From: Defluviitaleaceae bacterium
GTDB lineage: Bacteria; Bacillota; Clostridia; Lachnospirales; WRAX01
Direction of reading: 5' to 3'
DNA length: 44,035 nt
Assembly (NCBI GenBank): GCA_009780415.1
Contig: WRAC01000019.1
Location: forward strand, 1-44,035
Each line of letters begins with the position of its first letter. Position 1 is the first letter of the stretch. The notes beneath the pieces are model-generated. The model saw only the letters and a program-made list of their open reading frames with translations. It was not told the DNA's origin and did not search any database. Positions 8,729 through 16,888 of the stretch are shown here, piece after piece. The position numbers were made by a program, and so were the translations under genes.

Positions 8729-10195
8729 CTATTTGAACCTGCTTTCCAAAAGCGGCAGCCTTATAACAAATGTTGTACCTTCGTTTTCCTTGCTGGAAAC
8801 CCTTATCGCGCCGTTATGCAGCAAAATCGTCTTGTGGGTTATGGACAGGCCAAGCCCCGTGCCGCCCGTATCCCTGCCCCGTGTTTTGTCAACGCGGTAA
8901 AAGCGGTCGAAAATGCGGGTTTGCTCCGCTTCGTTAATGCCTATGCCCGTGTCCTTTACGGTTATAATGGCGTTTATGTTGTCCGAATCAAGCGTTATTG
9001 TAACATTTCCTTCATCATTAGTGTACTTTATACCGTTTTCGATGACATTTGACAGCGCGAGGGACAGCTTCATTTCGTCGCCCTCAACGGAAATAACGGT
9101 GGGATCGTTCAGGTATAACCCTATATTTTTCTGATCCGCCAAGGGTTTCAGCCGCCGGCAGATATCCTCCAGCATATTATTCAATTTAAACGGCGCGACG
9201 GACAGCACCTGCTCCGTGCGGTCCAGGAGAACCAGCGCCAGAAGGTCGTTAATGATCTTCGTCATACGGTCAACCTCAGAGTTGATGTCCGTCAGAAACT
9301 CCTTAAAAAGCCCCGGGTCAACCTCGTTTTGCAAAAGAAGCGACTCGCCAAGCACCTTGATCGACGACAGCGGCGTTTTAAGCTCGTGGGAAACGTTCGA
9401 CACAAATTCCGAACGCGCCTCATCCACCCGTGACAGCCGCTCCGTCATATTGTTAAACGAAGCGCCAAGCTCCGCGAACTCATCATGCCCGTAAAGCTTG
9501 ACCCGCTGGTCCAGCCGCCCGTCCGTTATGCGCTTAACCACGGCCAGTATGCTTTTAAGCGGCTCAATTATCAACTGCGAAATAAAGAACACGAGTATCA
9601 GGATGATAATAATTAAAAAAACCGTAAGCAGCACAAGCCTCTGCTGCATGTTCGATATCAGCAGGTTCTTGTCATGCAGCGAAGCCTGAACCAACACGGC
9701 GCCGACGGGTTCGCTGCCCGCCAAACGCGGCACTACGGGAACGGCCACGTTCATATGGCTGTCCATTACGCTGGAGGAGCTTTGCCGGTCCAGCGCCCTT
9801 AGGATGTCAGGGCTGAACAGCTTCAGCCCCTGCTCGCTCCAATGCTGCACATTGGCCCAGTCGGAGTCGTTCACAACCACGCCCGAAGCGTTCACCACAA
9901 CAATCCTGTATGACGTTATATCCCTTTGTTCATCTATATATGTGTCAAAGAACGCGTCTTTCAGCGGATCGGTCAAAAAATTCTCGCTGGCGACTTTAGA
10001 AGCCACGCGGTTGGCGTAATTGCGCAAATCCTGCCTTTTTTCGTGTGTGTATGTCTCGTCCATCGTCCTCAGCGCCGTAATGGCATAGAAAATCAAAGGT
10101 ATCATGCTGAGCGCGAGATACGAAAAAAACATCTTCCACCGAAGGCTGGCCATTTGAATGTATAGGGATTTTATCCTGTTTATTGCGTTATTCAT
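8729..10195 (-). CDS. Membrane sensor histidine kinase (HAMP, HisKA, HATPase)
   Basis: 488 residues. Transmembrane helices lie at about 21-41 and 187-210, with an extracytoplasmic sensor domain of about 145 residues between them. A HAMP linker (211-262) leads to the HisKA box VSHELKTPLSS, with the phosphorylated His at 270. The ATPase part has the N box NVIENGIKYT, then DTGIGI and GTGLGLSI. The architecture is that of WalK/PhoR-like kinases; no PAS domain is obvious. The start codon overlaps the response regulator stop by four bases (ATGA), so the two are translationally coupled. The stimulus is unknown. Confidence 0.95.
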   Translation of the reverse strand: MNNAINRIKSLYIQMASLRWKMFFSYLALSMIPLIFYAITALRTMDETYTHEKRQDLRNYANRVASKVASENFLTDPLKDAFFDTYIDEQRDITSYRIVVVNASGVVVNDSDWANVQHWSEQGLKLFSPDILRALDRQSSSSVMDSHMNVAVPVVPRLAGSEPVGAVLVQASLHDKNLLISNMQQRLVLLTVFLIIIILILVFFISQLIIEPLKSILAVVKRITDGRLDQRVKLYGHDEFAELGASFNNMTERLSRVDEARSEFVSNVSHELKTPLSSIKVLGESLLLQNEVDPGLFKEFLTDINSEVDRMTKIINDLLALVLLDRTEQVLSVAPFKLNNMLEDICRRLKPLADQKNIGLYLNDPTVISVEGDEMKLSLALSNVIENGIKYTNDEGNVTITLDSDNINAIITVKDTGIGINEAEQTRIFDRFYRVDKTRGRDTGGTGLGLSITHKTILLHNGAIRVSSKENEGTTFVIRLPLLESRFK

Positions 10196-10878
10196 CTAAA
10201 ATAATAACCAACGCTCCATTTTGTAAGGATATATTTGGGGTCGCTGGGGTCTTCCTCAATTTTCTCGCGCAGGCGGCGGATGTGGACGTCAACGGTGCGG
10301 ACGTCGCAGTGGTTGGCGTTTTCCCAGACGGTGTCGCGCAGGGCCTCGCGGCTGTAAACCTTGCCCGGATTGTTCATGAGCAGGGCAAGAAGGTCAAATT
10401 CCTTAGCCGTCAGGTTCACCTCAGCGCCCTTTATGAACGCCCGGTGTGAATCCATGCCAATCTCAAGGTCGCCGGACACAAGCTTTTGCGCGGCCTGGGC
10501 CACGTCCACTTTTTGTATGCTTCGCCTTAAAATTGCTTTTATCCGGGCTTTAAGCTCCAAAATGTTGAAAGGCTTAGTGATATAATCGTCCGCGCCGTAT
10601 TCAAGGCCCATGATCTTGTCCAAATCCTCGCCCTTCGCCGTGACCATTATGACGGGCACGCGCGTAAACTCGCGGGCCTGGCGCAGAACGTCCAGCCCGT
10701 CAATCTTCGGCAGCATCACGTCAAGCACCATAAGGTCGAAATTGCCGGTTTTCAGGTGGCCCAGCGCTTCCTCGCCGTCATACGCGGCCTGTACGCTCAT
10801 GCCGTCCTGCTCAAGGCTGTATTTTATGCCTTTGACTATGAGCTTTTCATCGTCCACCACAAGAATATTATATGGCAT
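10192..10878 (-). CDS. OmpR/PhoB-family response regulator
   Basis: 228 residues from the chosen start. The receiver domain has the acidic pair Asp9-Asp10, the phospho-acceptor Asp53 (LMVLDVMLPKIDG) and Lys102 (TKPF). The C-terminal winged helix is of the OmpR type (LTAKEFDLLALLMNNPGKVYSREALRDTVW, then RTVDVHIRRLREKIEEDP). A longer frame begins at 10896, but GCGGAGG lies six bases before the ATG at 10878 and the protein then begins MPYNILVVDDE as expected. It is the first gene of an operon with the kinase, GerM-like and AmrS genes, driven by the promoter at 10916-10944. Confidence 0.95.
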   Translation of the reverse strand: MPYNILVVDDEKLIVKGIKYSLEQDGMSVQAAYDGEEALGHLKTGNFDLMVLDVMLPKIDGLDVLRQAREFTRVPVIMVTAKGEDLDKIMGLEYGADDYITKPFNILELKARIKAILRRSIQKVDVAQAAQKLVSGDLEIGMDSHRAFIKGAEVNLTAKEFDLLALLMNNPGKVYSREALRDTVWENANHCDVRTVDVHIRRLREKIEEDPSDPKYILTKWSVGYYFR

Positions 10879-10915
10879 GTATACCTCCGCTATCAATCAG
10901 TCAATAATCCTATTT

Positions 10916-10944
10916 ATTATATAATAAATTAGCCGAGGTATCAA
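10916..10944 (-). promoter_or_regulatory. Sigma-A-type promoter for the two-component operon
   Basis: On the minus strand TTGATA (10939-10944) and a perfect TATAAT (10916-10921) are 17 bases apart. Transcription would begin near 10909, about 30 bases ahead of the response regulator ATG. The -35 box falls between the ribosome binding site and ATG of the divergent carboxypeptidase gene. Confidence 0.65.
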
Positions 10945-10947
10945 CAA

Positions 10948-11814
10948 ATGAAAATGCTGTTTAGAAAATTATTTTTATTCCTGGATATTCTTGCGCTGTC
11001 CGGCGCGGCCCTTATGCATTCCGGGTTCCCGGCGCCGGCGCATGGGGCTATTATAGCCTCGGAATCGGCGCTTTGCATGGACGCGAAAACAGGGGAGGTG
11101 CTTTACGGCAAAGCCGCGCATAAAACCATGTATCCCGCCAGCACCACAAAGGTTATGACGGCGCTCCTCCTAATTGAATACGCAAACGAACACGGCTGGG
11201 ATGAACGGGTTTATGTTTCGGAGAACGCTGTCCGAAGCATAGGACCCCGCGCCAGTAACATCGGCCTTTTACCCGGCGATGTTCTGGCGCTTGACGAATG
11301 CCTGTACGCGATAATGCTCGCCTCCGCAAACGAGGTCTGTATCGCGGTTGCCGAACATATCGCGGGGTCCGTGGAAACGTTCGCCGAAATGATGAATGAA
11401 CGCGCATGGGAAATAGGCGCGTTATCCACATATTTTACAAACCCGACGGGATTGCCGGACAGAAATCATGTCACAACGGCCTACGATATCGCCCTTATCA
11501 TGATAGAGGCGATTAAAGAGGAGGCGTTCACCGCCGTGATTGCCGCCCCCGGACACACGGTGTTCCCGCGCGGGCCGGAAGAGCCGAATCATATAAAAAA
11601 CCGTAATATGCTTATACAGGACGGGACATACAGACGAGAGTATGTTGTGGGCGGCAAAACTGGTTATACCAGCGCGGCCGGGCACACGCTGGTAAATTAT
11701 GCCGTTATGGACGGGGCGGAGCTGATATGCGTAGTCCTCCGCGCCCCAAATTTTATGACCTATCCGGATACTATCGCTTTGTTTGAGTTCGGTTTCTCGG
11801 CTTTGCATAATTAG
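10948..11814 (+). CDS. D-alanyl-D-alanine carboxypeptidase, single-domain (DacF/PBP5-like)
   Basis: 288 residues. A signal peptide (about 1-33, ending near AHG-A) exports the protein. The three S11 peptidase motifs are present: Ser65-Thr-Thr-Lys68, Ser126-Ala-Asn128 and Lys237-Thr-Gly239. The enzyme removes the terminal D-Ala from peptidoglycan stem peptides. DacA/DacF relatives usually reach about 380-400 residues with a C-terminal beta domain and a membrane-anchoring amphipathic helix; this one stops soon after the catalytic domain, so it may be freely secreted or held by the uncleaved signal. GAGG lies nine bases ahead of ATG. It is divergent from the two-component operon. Confidence 0.93.
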   Translation: MKMLFRKLFLFLDILALSGAALMHSGFPAPAHGAIIASESALCMDAKTGEVLYGKAAHKTMYPASTTKVMTALLLIEYANEHGWDERVYVSENAVRSIGPRASNIGLLPGDVLALDECLYAIMLASANEVCIAVAEHIAGSVETFAEMMNERAWEIGALSTYFTNPTGLPDRNHVTTAYDIALIMIEAIKEEAFTAVIAAPGHTVFPRGPEEPNHIKNRNMLIQDGTYRREYVVGGKTGYTSAAGHTLVNYAVMDGAELICVVLRAPNFMTYPDTIALFEFGFSALHN

Positions 11815-11859
11815 CGTTTCGATACCCCATGCCGGATGCGCGGGCACGTAAAAGATAAT

Positions 11860-12023
11860 TAGACCTGTCCGGTAACCTGCTTTCGGTGGATTTTCGCGCA
11901 AATTTTTTGTTATGCTAGGAACGAAAAGCCGCGTGTGCCCAAAGGCACAGAAGGTTTTTTGTGACGACGCAGAACGGAAAATTTGCCGGAAAGACGCCGA
12001 AACGAGGTTACCGGACAGGTCTA
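11860..12023. repeat. 164-bp imperfect palindrome with TA-flanked terminal inverted repeats (MITE-like or structured RNA)
   Basis: The 19-base arms at 11860-11878 and 12005-12023 are perfect reverse complements (TAGACCTGTCCGGTAACCT). Complementarity continues inward, with mismatches, through TTTCGG and GCAAATTTT blocks to about 55 bases per arm. The centre holds a small hairpin, TGTGCC-CAAA-GGCACA (11934-11949). Pairing stops exactly at a TA at each end, as expected for a miniature element made by a Tc1/mariner-type (IS630) transposase that duplicates TA. It lies between the 3' ends of two convergent genes. A conserved structured RNA or a bidirectional terminator is the main alternative. I do not recognise the family. 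Confidence 0.6.
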
Positions 12024-12027
12024 CTAC

Positions 12028-12636
12028 TCAATATTTTACCTTTTCCCCGACTCGGTAATATTTTTGGGGGAAAGAGTGGTAGACAAGAGGGTCGATATTA
12101 TGGATGTCGATAGCGTTAAACCATTCCACTATAGCTTCCTGGGATTTACCCATCGGGGGGTTGCTGATGCTTAAATCTATATGCAGGTTAATTATTTCAC
12201 CAAAGAAGGTATGAAAGTTACCAATCACATGGGTTTGGGATACCTTGCATTCGATTGCGCACGGGCTCGCATCCAGTACCGGCGCATGAATTTTTTCGCC
12301 CCACGCAAAGCTATAAGGCACGGCATCCTTTACACAGTCATCTCCGGATACGGTTCCCACATAATCAGCCAGCGGCGCCATTTCCACATTGGCAAGATTT
12401 ATGGTAAACCCGCCGGTACGCTGTATGTTCGCATTTGTCCGCTTAGCATGCATACTGATGATTATGTTATCCGGAGGCCCCGGCGTATGGCTTACACAGG
12501 TGATGGTGCTTAAATTTGCCGACCCATCCTCATTGCAAGTGCCGACAATCCACACCGGCCGCGGCGTGAGTGTCCAGACAACATTTTGAAAAATGTTGTT
12601 CGGTTGTGAAATTGATTGTTTTTCGATTTTTTTCAT
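12028..12636 (-). CDS. Flavin reductase-like (FMN-binding split-barrel) protein
   Basis: 202 residues. The N-terminal half reads like the split-barrel flavin reductase family: TPRPVWIVGTCNEDGSANLSTITCVSHTPGPPDNIIISM, then NIQRTGGFTINLANVEMAPLADYVG. Such proteins bind FMN and either reduce flavin with NAD(P)H or serve as flavoredoxins; the substrate cannot be told. AAAGGGG lies upstream of ATG. It stands alone on the minus strand, with the palindromic element immediately after its stop. Confidence 0.88.
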   Translation of the reverse strand: MKKIEKQSISQPNNIFQNVVWTLTPRPVWIVGTCNEDGSANLSTITCVSHTPGPPDNIIISMHAKRTNANIQRTGGFTINLANVEMAPLADYVGTVSGDDCVKDAVPYSFAWGEKIHAPVLDASPCAIECKVSQTHVIGNFHTFFGEIINLHIDLSISNPPMGKSQEAIVEWFNAIDIHNIDPLVYHSFPQKYYRVGEKVKY

Positions 12637-12735
12637 AATATGTATACCCCTTTATTAAAATGTTTTTAAACGCGTTCAATTTCTTGCCCGGTTACATCGG
12701 CAAATCGGACGAGGCAGCCGCATATCAGCGTTTAA

Positions 12736-15700
12736 TTAATCCCCGGTCAATTCCAATAATATCCTGCGCATGGCGATATGCTCCGGTTCGTTTTCCTGTC
12801 CGTCTTTAGGCGGGTTGTAGCTGAGGGTCGGATTGTCGGCCATGGCGAAGGACAGCCGCCCCTTATGCCGCGCGATGCTTGCCGCAAGGCGCTCGGGCTG
12901 TACGCGCGCGTCGGGTAAAAACGTCACAACCAGCCGCCCGTTTTTCTTGATAACGGAAAGCGCGTCCAGACCGTGCGCCGCGGCTTTCAGGGCAGCTATA
13001 TCCAGCAGGTTTACCACGCAGGCGGGCAGGTCGCCGTATCTGTCCATCAGCTCGTCTTGGACATCCATGTACGAGGTTTTATCCGTAATCTGCGAAATCC
13101 GCCTGTAAGCGTCCAGCTTCTGCGTCTCGTTCGGTATATACCGCTCCGGGATGTACGCGTCCAGAGGGATATCGATAAGCGTCTCAAAATCCCTTGACAT
13201 ATCCTCGCCCTTGCCGGCCTTGACAGCCTCTCCCAACAGCTTTAAGTACATCTCGTAACCCACGGAGTCCATGTGACCATGCTGCTCCGCGCCCAACACA
13301 TTACCCGCCCCGCGCATGGAAAGGTCGCGCAGGGCTATTTTATATCCCGCCCCGAATTCCGTAAACGCGCGGATGATTTGCAACCGCTTTTCCGAGGCCT
13401 CCGAAAGCACCTTGTCCCGCCTGTACATAAGGTAGCAGTACGCGGCGCGGTTTGAGCGCCCTACGCGCCCCCTAAGCTGGTACAGGCTTGAAAGCCCCAG
13501 AAAATCCGCGTCCTGTATAATAATCGTATTCACGTTCGGTATATCCAGCCCGTTTTCGATGATGGTCGTACAAACCAGCACATCGACCTCGCCCTGGATA
13601 AAATCCATCATAACGTTTTCCAGCTCACGCTCCGACATCTGCCCGTGCCCGACGGCGACGCTGGCCTCCGGGACAAGCTCCGCCACCTTTACCGCCGCAT
13701 CATGGATATTACGGACCCTGTTATGTAGGTAAAACACCTGCCCGCCGCGTGAAAGCTCGCGGCATATGGCGTCCCGTACGGCTTGGGGGTTGTTTTCCAT
13801 CACATATGTCTGCACGGGTATCCGCTCAAGGGGCGGTTCGTCCAGCACGCTCATGTCGCGTATCCCCGTCAGGCTCATGTGCAGCGTGCGCGGGATGGGC
13901 GTTGCCGTCAGCGTCAGCACGTTTACATTGGCGCGCATCTGCTTCAGACGCTCCTTATGCGTCACGCCGAACCGCTGCTCCTCATCCACCACAATCAGCC
14001 CAAGATCCTTAAACTTAACATCCTTTGAAAGCAGCCTGTGCGTACCAACAACAATATCAACGCCGCCAACCGCAAGCTTTGACGCCGTTTCGCGCTGGTT
14101 TTTTGCGGTGCGGAAACGCGACATCAAATCCACCGTCACGGGGAAATCACGCATACGCTGAACCAGTGTGTTGTAATGCTGCTGCGCGAGTATTGTTGTC
14201 GGCGCGAGGAACGCCACCTGCTTGCCCTCCGTAACGGCCTTAAACGCCGCGCGTATGGCCACCTCCGTCTTGCCGTAGCCCACATCGCCGCATATCAGCC
14301 TGTCCATAACCCTGCCCTGTTCCATATCCGCCTTAACGTCATTAACAGCCGCAAGCTGATCCCCCGTTTCCTCATAGGGGAAGCTCTCCTCAAACTCCTG
14401 CTGCCAGACCGTGTCGGGCGAATACCAATGTCCCCTGGCGGATTCGCGCTTGGCGTAAAGCTCCATCAAGTCCTTTGCGATCTCGGCGACCGCGCCCCTT
14501 ACACGCGCCTTGGCGCGGGCAAACTCCTGCCCGCCCAGCTTGTGTACCTTGGGCTTGGCCTCCTCCCCGCCGATGTACTTTTGCAAAGCGTCAAGCCCCG
14601 CGGCGCTTACGTATAAATTACCGCCGTCAGCGTAAGCGATCTTTAAATAATCCCGCGACACATCCTCCGACGTGATCTTCTCTATCCCTCTGTAAATGCC
14701 TATTCCATGCGTGTTATGCACAACATAGTCGCCGGGGGTAAGGTCGGCGAAGCTGCCGATGGGCGTGCCGTCTTTGCGCCTGCCGGTTTTTTTCGGCTTG
14801 TGCGCGCCAAAGATATCGCCGCCGGTGATGACGGCGAATTTAATCAGCGGATATTCAAATCCGTTGGTTAACGCGCCGGATGAAAGTATTATAGGGGAAT
14901 TGAGGGCGGACGGGGCGTTACCATGCGCTTTTTGGCAAGCAAAGCCCGCGTCCGTAAGCTCGCTGTGGAGGCGCTCCATCCTTGCCTGGCCCCCCGCCAG
15001 GATCAGGACGCGGTAGTTTTGCGCGCTTAAATAGCGGAGGTCGTCAATTAAAAGGTCTACGCGGTTTTGGATGGTCATGCCGGATTTTACCATAAAGGCG
15101 AAAATCGCGTCCGCCGTAAAGCCCGCCGTCTGCGCTGATGTGGCCATCGCGCCCAGAAGGATGCGCGTAAAACCTACGCTTTGCGCCAAAAATTCCGTAT
15201 AGCTCACAACGGAGTTTACCTGCCCGGGGAGCATAAGCCCCTTTTCCATACGGTTCTTAAAGCTTTCGGTGAACTCGTCCCCGCGCGCTTCGGCCGTTTG
15301 CGCCACCCGGGCCGGCTCGTCGATAAAAACAATCGTATCGGCGGGCATATAGCTCAGCAGCGTCGTTTTATCTTCGGAGAAATACCCCGCGTACTGGGGC
15401 GCGCCGTGGAATGCCCTGTCTCCTGTAAGCCTGTCAAGAGCGTCCGAAACGGTTTCCTCCAGCGCCTGCGCTTCGTCGGTCAAACCGTTCAGCGTATATT
15501 TCGCAAACATCTCCTCAAATTCAGCCCTGATCAAGCCCGCGGCCCGCACGGCGGCATCGTTGTCATAAATCAGTTCTCTTGCCGGATAAATGCGTACCTG
15601 CCCCGTTTTTTCAATGGAACGCTGCGTCAGCGGGTCTATAAACCGCAAGGAGTCGATTTCGTCGCCCCAAAGCTCTATGCGCACCGGGTTCTGCCATGTG

Positions 15701-16281
15701 GGGGAGAATAAGTCTATAATACCGCCGCGTGAGGCGAACTGCCCCGGCCCTTCGACAACATCGGCCCGTTCATAGCCCATGAGTATCAGGCTCCGCAAAA
15801 AATCCCCCGTGTCGACGGCGTCGCCCTCGGCAAGGTCTTTCACATGCCGCCTGAACATCTCCTTCGGCGTAAGGCAGTCAAACAAGGCCTCCGCCGAGCA
15901 AACCACGGCCTTTACATCACTGTCAGGCTCCAACAGCGCGGACAGCACCTCAAAACGCCCGCGTGTAATACCCGCGCTGTTTACATCCGCTCCATAAAAT
16001 AAAATATCCTTTGCCGGGTAAAACCGTACACCGCCCGGAAAGAAGAAGCTGATATCGCGGAACATCTCCCGTGCCTTCAATTCCCCGGCGGTTACAAACA
16101 AAAGCGCGCGCCCCGTTTCTGCCGCAAGTCCGCACGCCAAATGGCACTTTTGGGAATCCATAACCCCTCCCGCCAGCGCCGTTACCCTTGACTTTTTAAG
16201 TTTTTCGCCGTCCAGCAGGTCTTTAAGCTTTCTATAGCTCTCCAACTCCCCAAGGACGGAAAATAAAGCCGCGTTTACCAA
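12736..16281 (-). CDS. mfd: Transcription-repair coupling factor Mfd
   Basis: 1181 residues, full length. Mfd removes stalled RNA polymerase from lesions and recruits UvrA. The UvrB-like N-terminal region (RGGIIDLFSP, about 185-195) is followed by the RNA polymerase-interacting domain (GDYVVHNTHGIGIYRGIEKI, about 507-526). The RecG-like translocase has Walker A GDVGYGKTEVA, motif II VVDEEQRFGV, TATPIPRTL, and the lobe-2 motif QLRGRVGRSNRAAYCY. The C-terminal TRCF domain ends the protein. The start is TTG at 16281, four bases after the pth stop, with GAGG nine bases upstream. It is the third gene of prs-pth-mfd, an arrangement common in Bacillota. Confidence 0.98.
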   Translation of the reverse strand: MVNAALFSVLGELESYRKLKDLLDGEKLKKSRVTALAGGVMDSQKCHLACGLAAETGRALLFVTAGELKAREMFRDISFFFPGGVRFYPAKDILFYGADVNSAGITRGRFEVLSALLEPDSDVKAVVCSAEALFDCLTPKEMFRRHVKDLAEGDAVDTGDFLRSLILMGYERADVVEGPGQFASRGGIIDLFSPTWQNPVRIELWGDEIDSLRFIDPLTQRSIEKTGQVRIYPARELIYDNDAAVRAAGLIRAEFEEMFAKYTLNGLTDEAQALEETVSDALDRLTGDRAFHGAPQYAGYFSEDKTTLLSYMPADTIVFIDEPARVAQTAEARGDEFTESFKNRMEKGLMLPGQVNSVVSYTEFLAQSVGFTRILLGAMATSAQTAGFTADAIFAFMVKSGMTIQNRVDLLIDDLRYLSAQNYRVLILAGGQARMERLHSELTDAGFACQKAHGNAPSALNSPIILSSGALTNGFEYPLIKFAVITGGDIFGAHKPKKTGRRKDGTPIGSFADLTPGDYVVHNTHGIGIYRGIEKITSEDVSRDYLKIAYADGGNLYVSAAGLDALQKYIGGEEAKPKVHKLGGQEFARAKARVRGAVAEIAKDLMELYAKRESARGHWYSPDTVWQQEFEESFPYEETGDQLAAVNDVKADMEQGRVMDRLICGDVGYGKTEVAIRAAFKAVTEGKQVAFLAPTTILAQQHYNTLVQRMRDFPVTVDLMSRFRTAKNQRETASKLAVGGVDIVVGTHRLLSKDVKFKDLGLIVVDEEQRFGVTHKERLKQMRANVNVLTLTATPIPRTLHMSLTGIRDMSVLDEPPLERIPVQTYVMENNPQAVRDAICRELSRGGQVFYLHNRVRNIHDAAVKVAELVPEASVAVGHGQMSERELENVMMDFIQGEVDVLVCTTIIENGLDIPNVNTIIIQDADFLGLSSLYQLRGRVGRSNRAAYCYLMYRRDKVLSEASEKRLQIIRAFTEFGAGYKIALRDLSMRGAGNVLGAEQHGHMDSVGYEMYLKLLGEAVKAGKGEDMSRDFETLIDIPLDAYIPERYIPNETQKLDAYRRISQITDKTSYMDVQDELMDRYGDLPACVVNLLDIAALKAAAHGLDALSVIKKNGRLVVTFLPDARVQPERLAASIARHKGRLSFAMADNPTLSYNPPKDGQENEPEHIAMRRILLELTGD

Positions 16282-16285
16282 TTAA

Positions 16286-16876
16286 TCAAACCTCTTCGGG
16301 CGGGCACATTCCGCCCCTACGGTTATACGTATTCATGGCGGTTAAAATACCGTCGCGCAAAACAGCGCATACCGCATCTCCCGCCAGCGTAATGCCCTGT
16401 ATAATATCTTCCCGTTCATCCGTCCTAAACTTCGACAGCACATAATCCGAAAGCTCCCAGCCCTCAGGCTTAGCCCCAATGCCTACGCGTACACGGGGAA
16501 AAACGTCCGTATCAAGCTGATAAATCAAGCTTTTCATGCCGTTATGCCCGCCCGCGCCGCCTTTTTCGCGTACGCGTACACCGCCGACGGGCAGATCCGT
16601 GTCGTCGTAAACAACGATCAGCCGTTCCGGCGGCACATCATAAAAGCTAAGCATATCCCGCAGGCTCTCGCCGCTCAGGTTCATATACGTCATGGGCATG
16701 GCAAGCCTGACCTTTTGCCCGCAAATACTGCCCGTTCCCGTAACCGCGCGGAATTTACGCGCGGTCATGCCGATGTTATGGTCGTATGCAAGCTTGCCGA
16801 TAACCTCAAACCCGGCGTTGTGACGGGTCCATTTATAAGCGCTCCCGGGATTTCCTAGGCCCGCTATGATATACAT
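16286..16876 (-). CDS. pth: Peptidyl-tRNA hydrolase
   Basis: 196 residues. The enzyme frees tRNA from prematurely released peptidyl-tRNA. Signatures are GLGNPG (6-11), the catalytic His19 (TRHNAGF), MTYMNLSGES with its substrate-binding Asn, and the block GGVRVREKGGAGGHNGMKSL with the second conserved His. AGGAG lies nine bases before ATG. The last residues (RRGGMCPPEEV) are encoded by a REP-like inverted repeat at 16298-16320 and are probably an extension made by repeat insertion. It lies between prs (12-base gap) and mfd (4-base gap). Confidence 0.97.
   Translation of the reverse strand: MYIIAGLGNPGSAYKWTRHNAGFEVIGKLAYDHNIGMTARKFRAVTGTGSICGQKVRLAMPMTYMNLSGESLRDMLSFYDVPPERLIVVYDDTDLPVGGVRVREKGGAGGHNGMKSLIYQLDTDVFPRVRVGIGAKPEGWELSDYVLSKFRTDEREDIIQGITLAGDAVCAVLRDGILTAMNTYNRRGGMCPPEEV
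16298..16320. repeat. REP-like GC palindrome inside the 3' end of pth
   Basis: On plus, GGGCGGGCACATTCCGCCCC plus TAC forms a GGGCGG/CCGCCC hairpin. Its layout (G-rich arm, short loop, CGCCCCTACG edge) matches the hairpin at 23489-23511 upstream of the aldolase gene, and a related one lies at 36602-36630. I infer a dispersed repeat family. Confidence 0.5.
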
Positions 16877-16888
16877 TTAACTGCTCCT

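Noticed and set aside
11860-12023. Simple intrinsic terminator for the convergent genes
   Set aside because: The arms are far longer than a terminator needs and no T run follows either end, though a termination effect is not excluded.
14176-14616. Long open frame on plus within mfd
   Set aside because: It lies opposite the translocase domain of mfd and its composition follows the codon pattern of the real gene; no ribosome site or motif.
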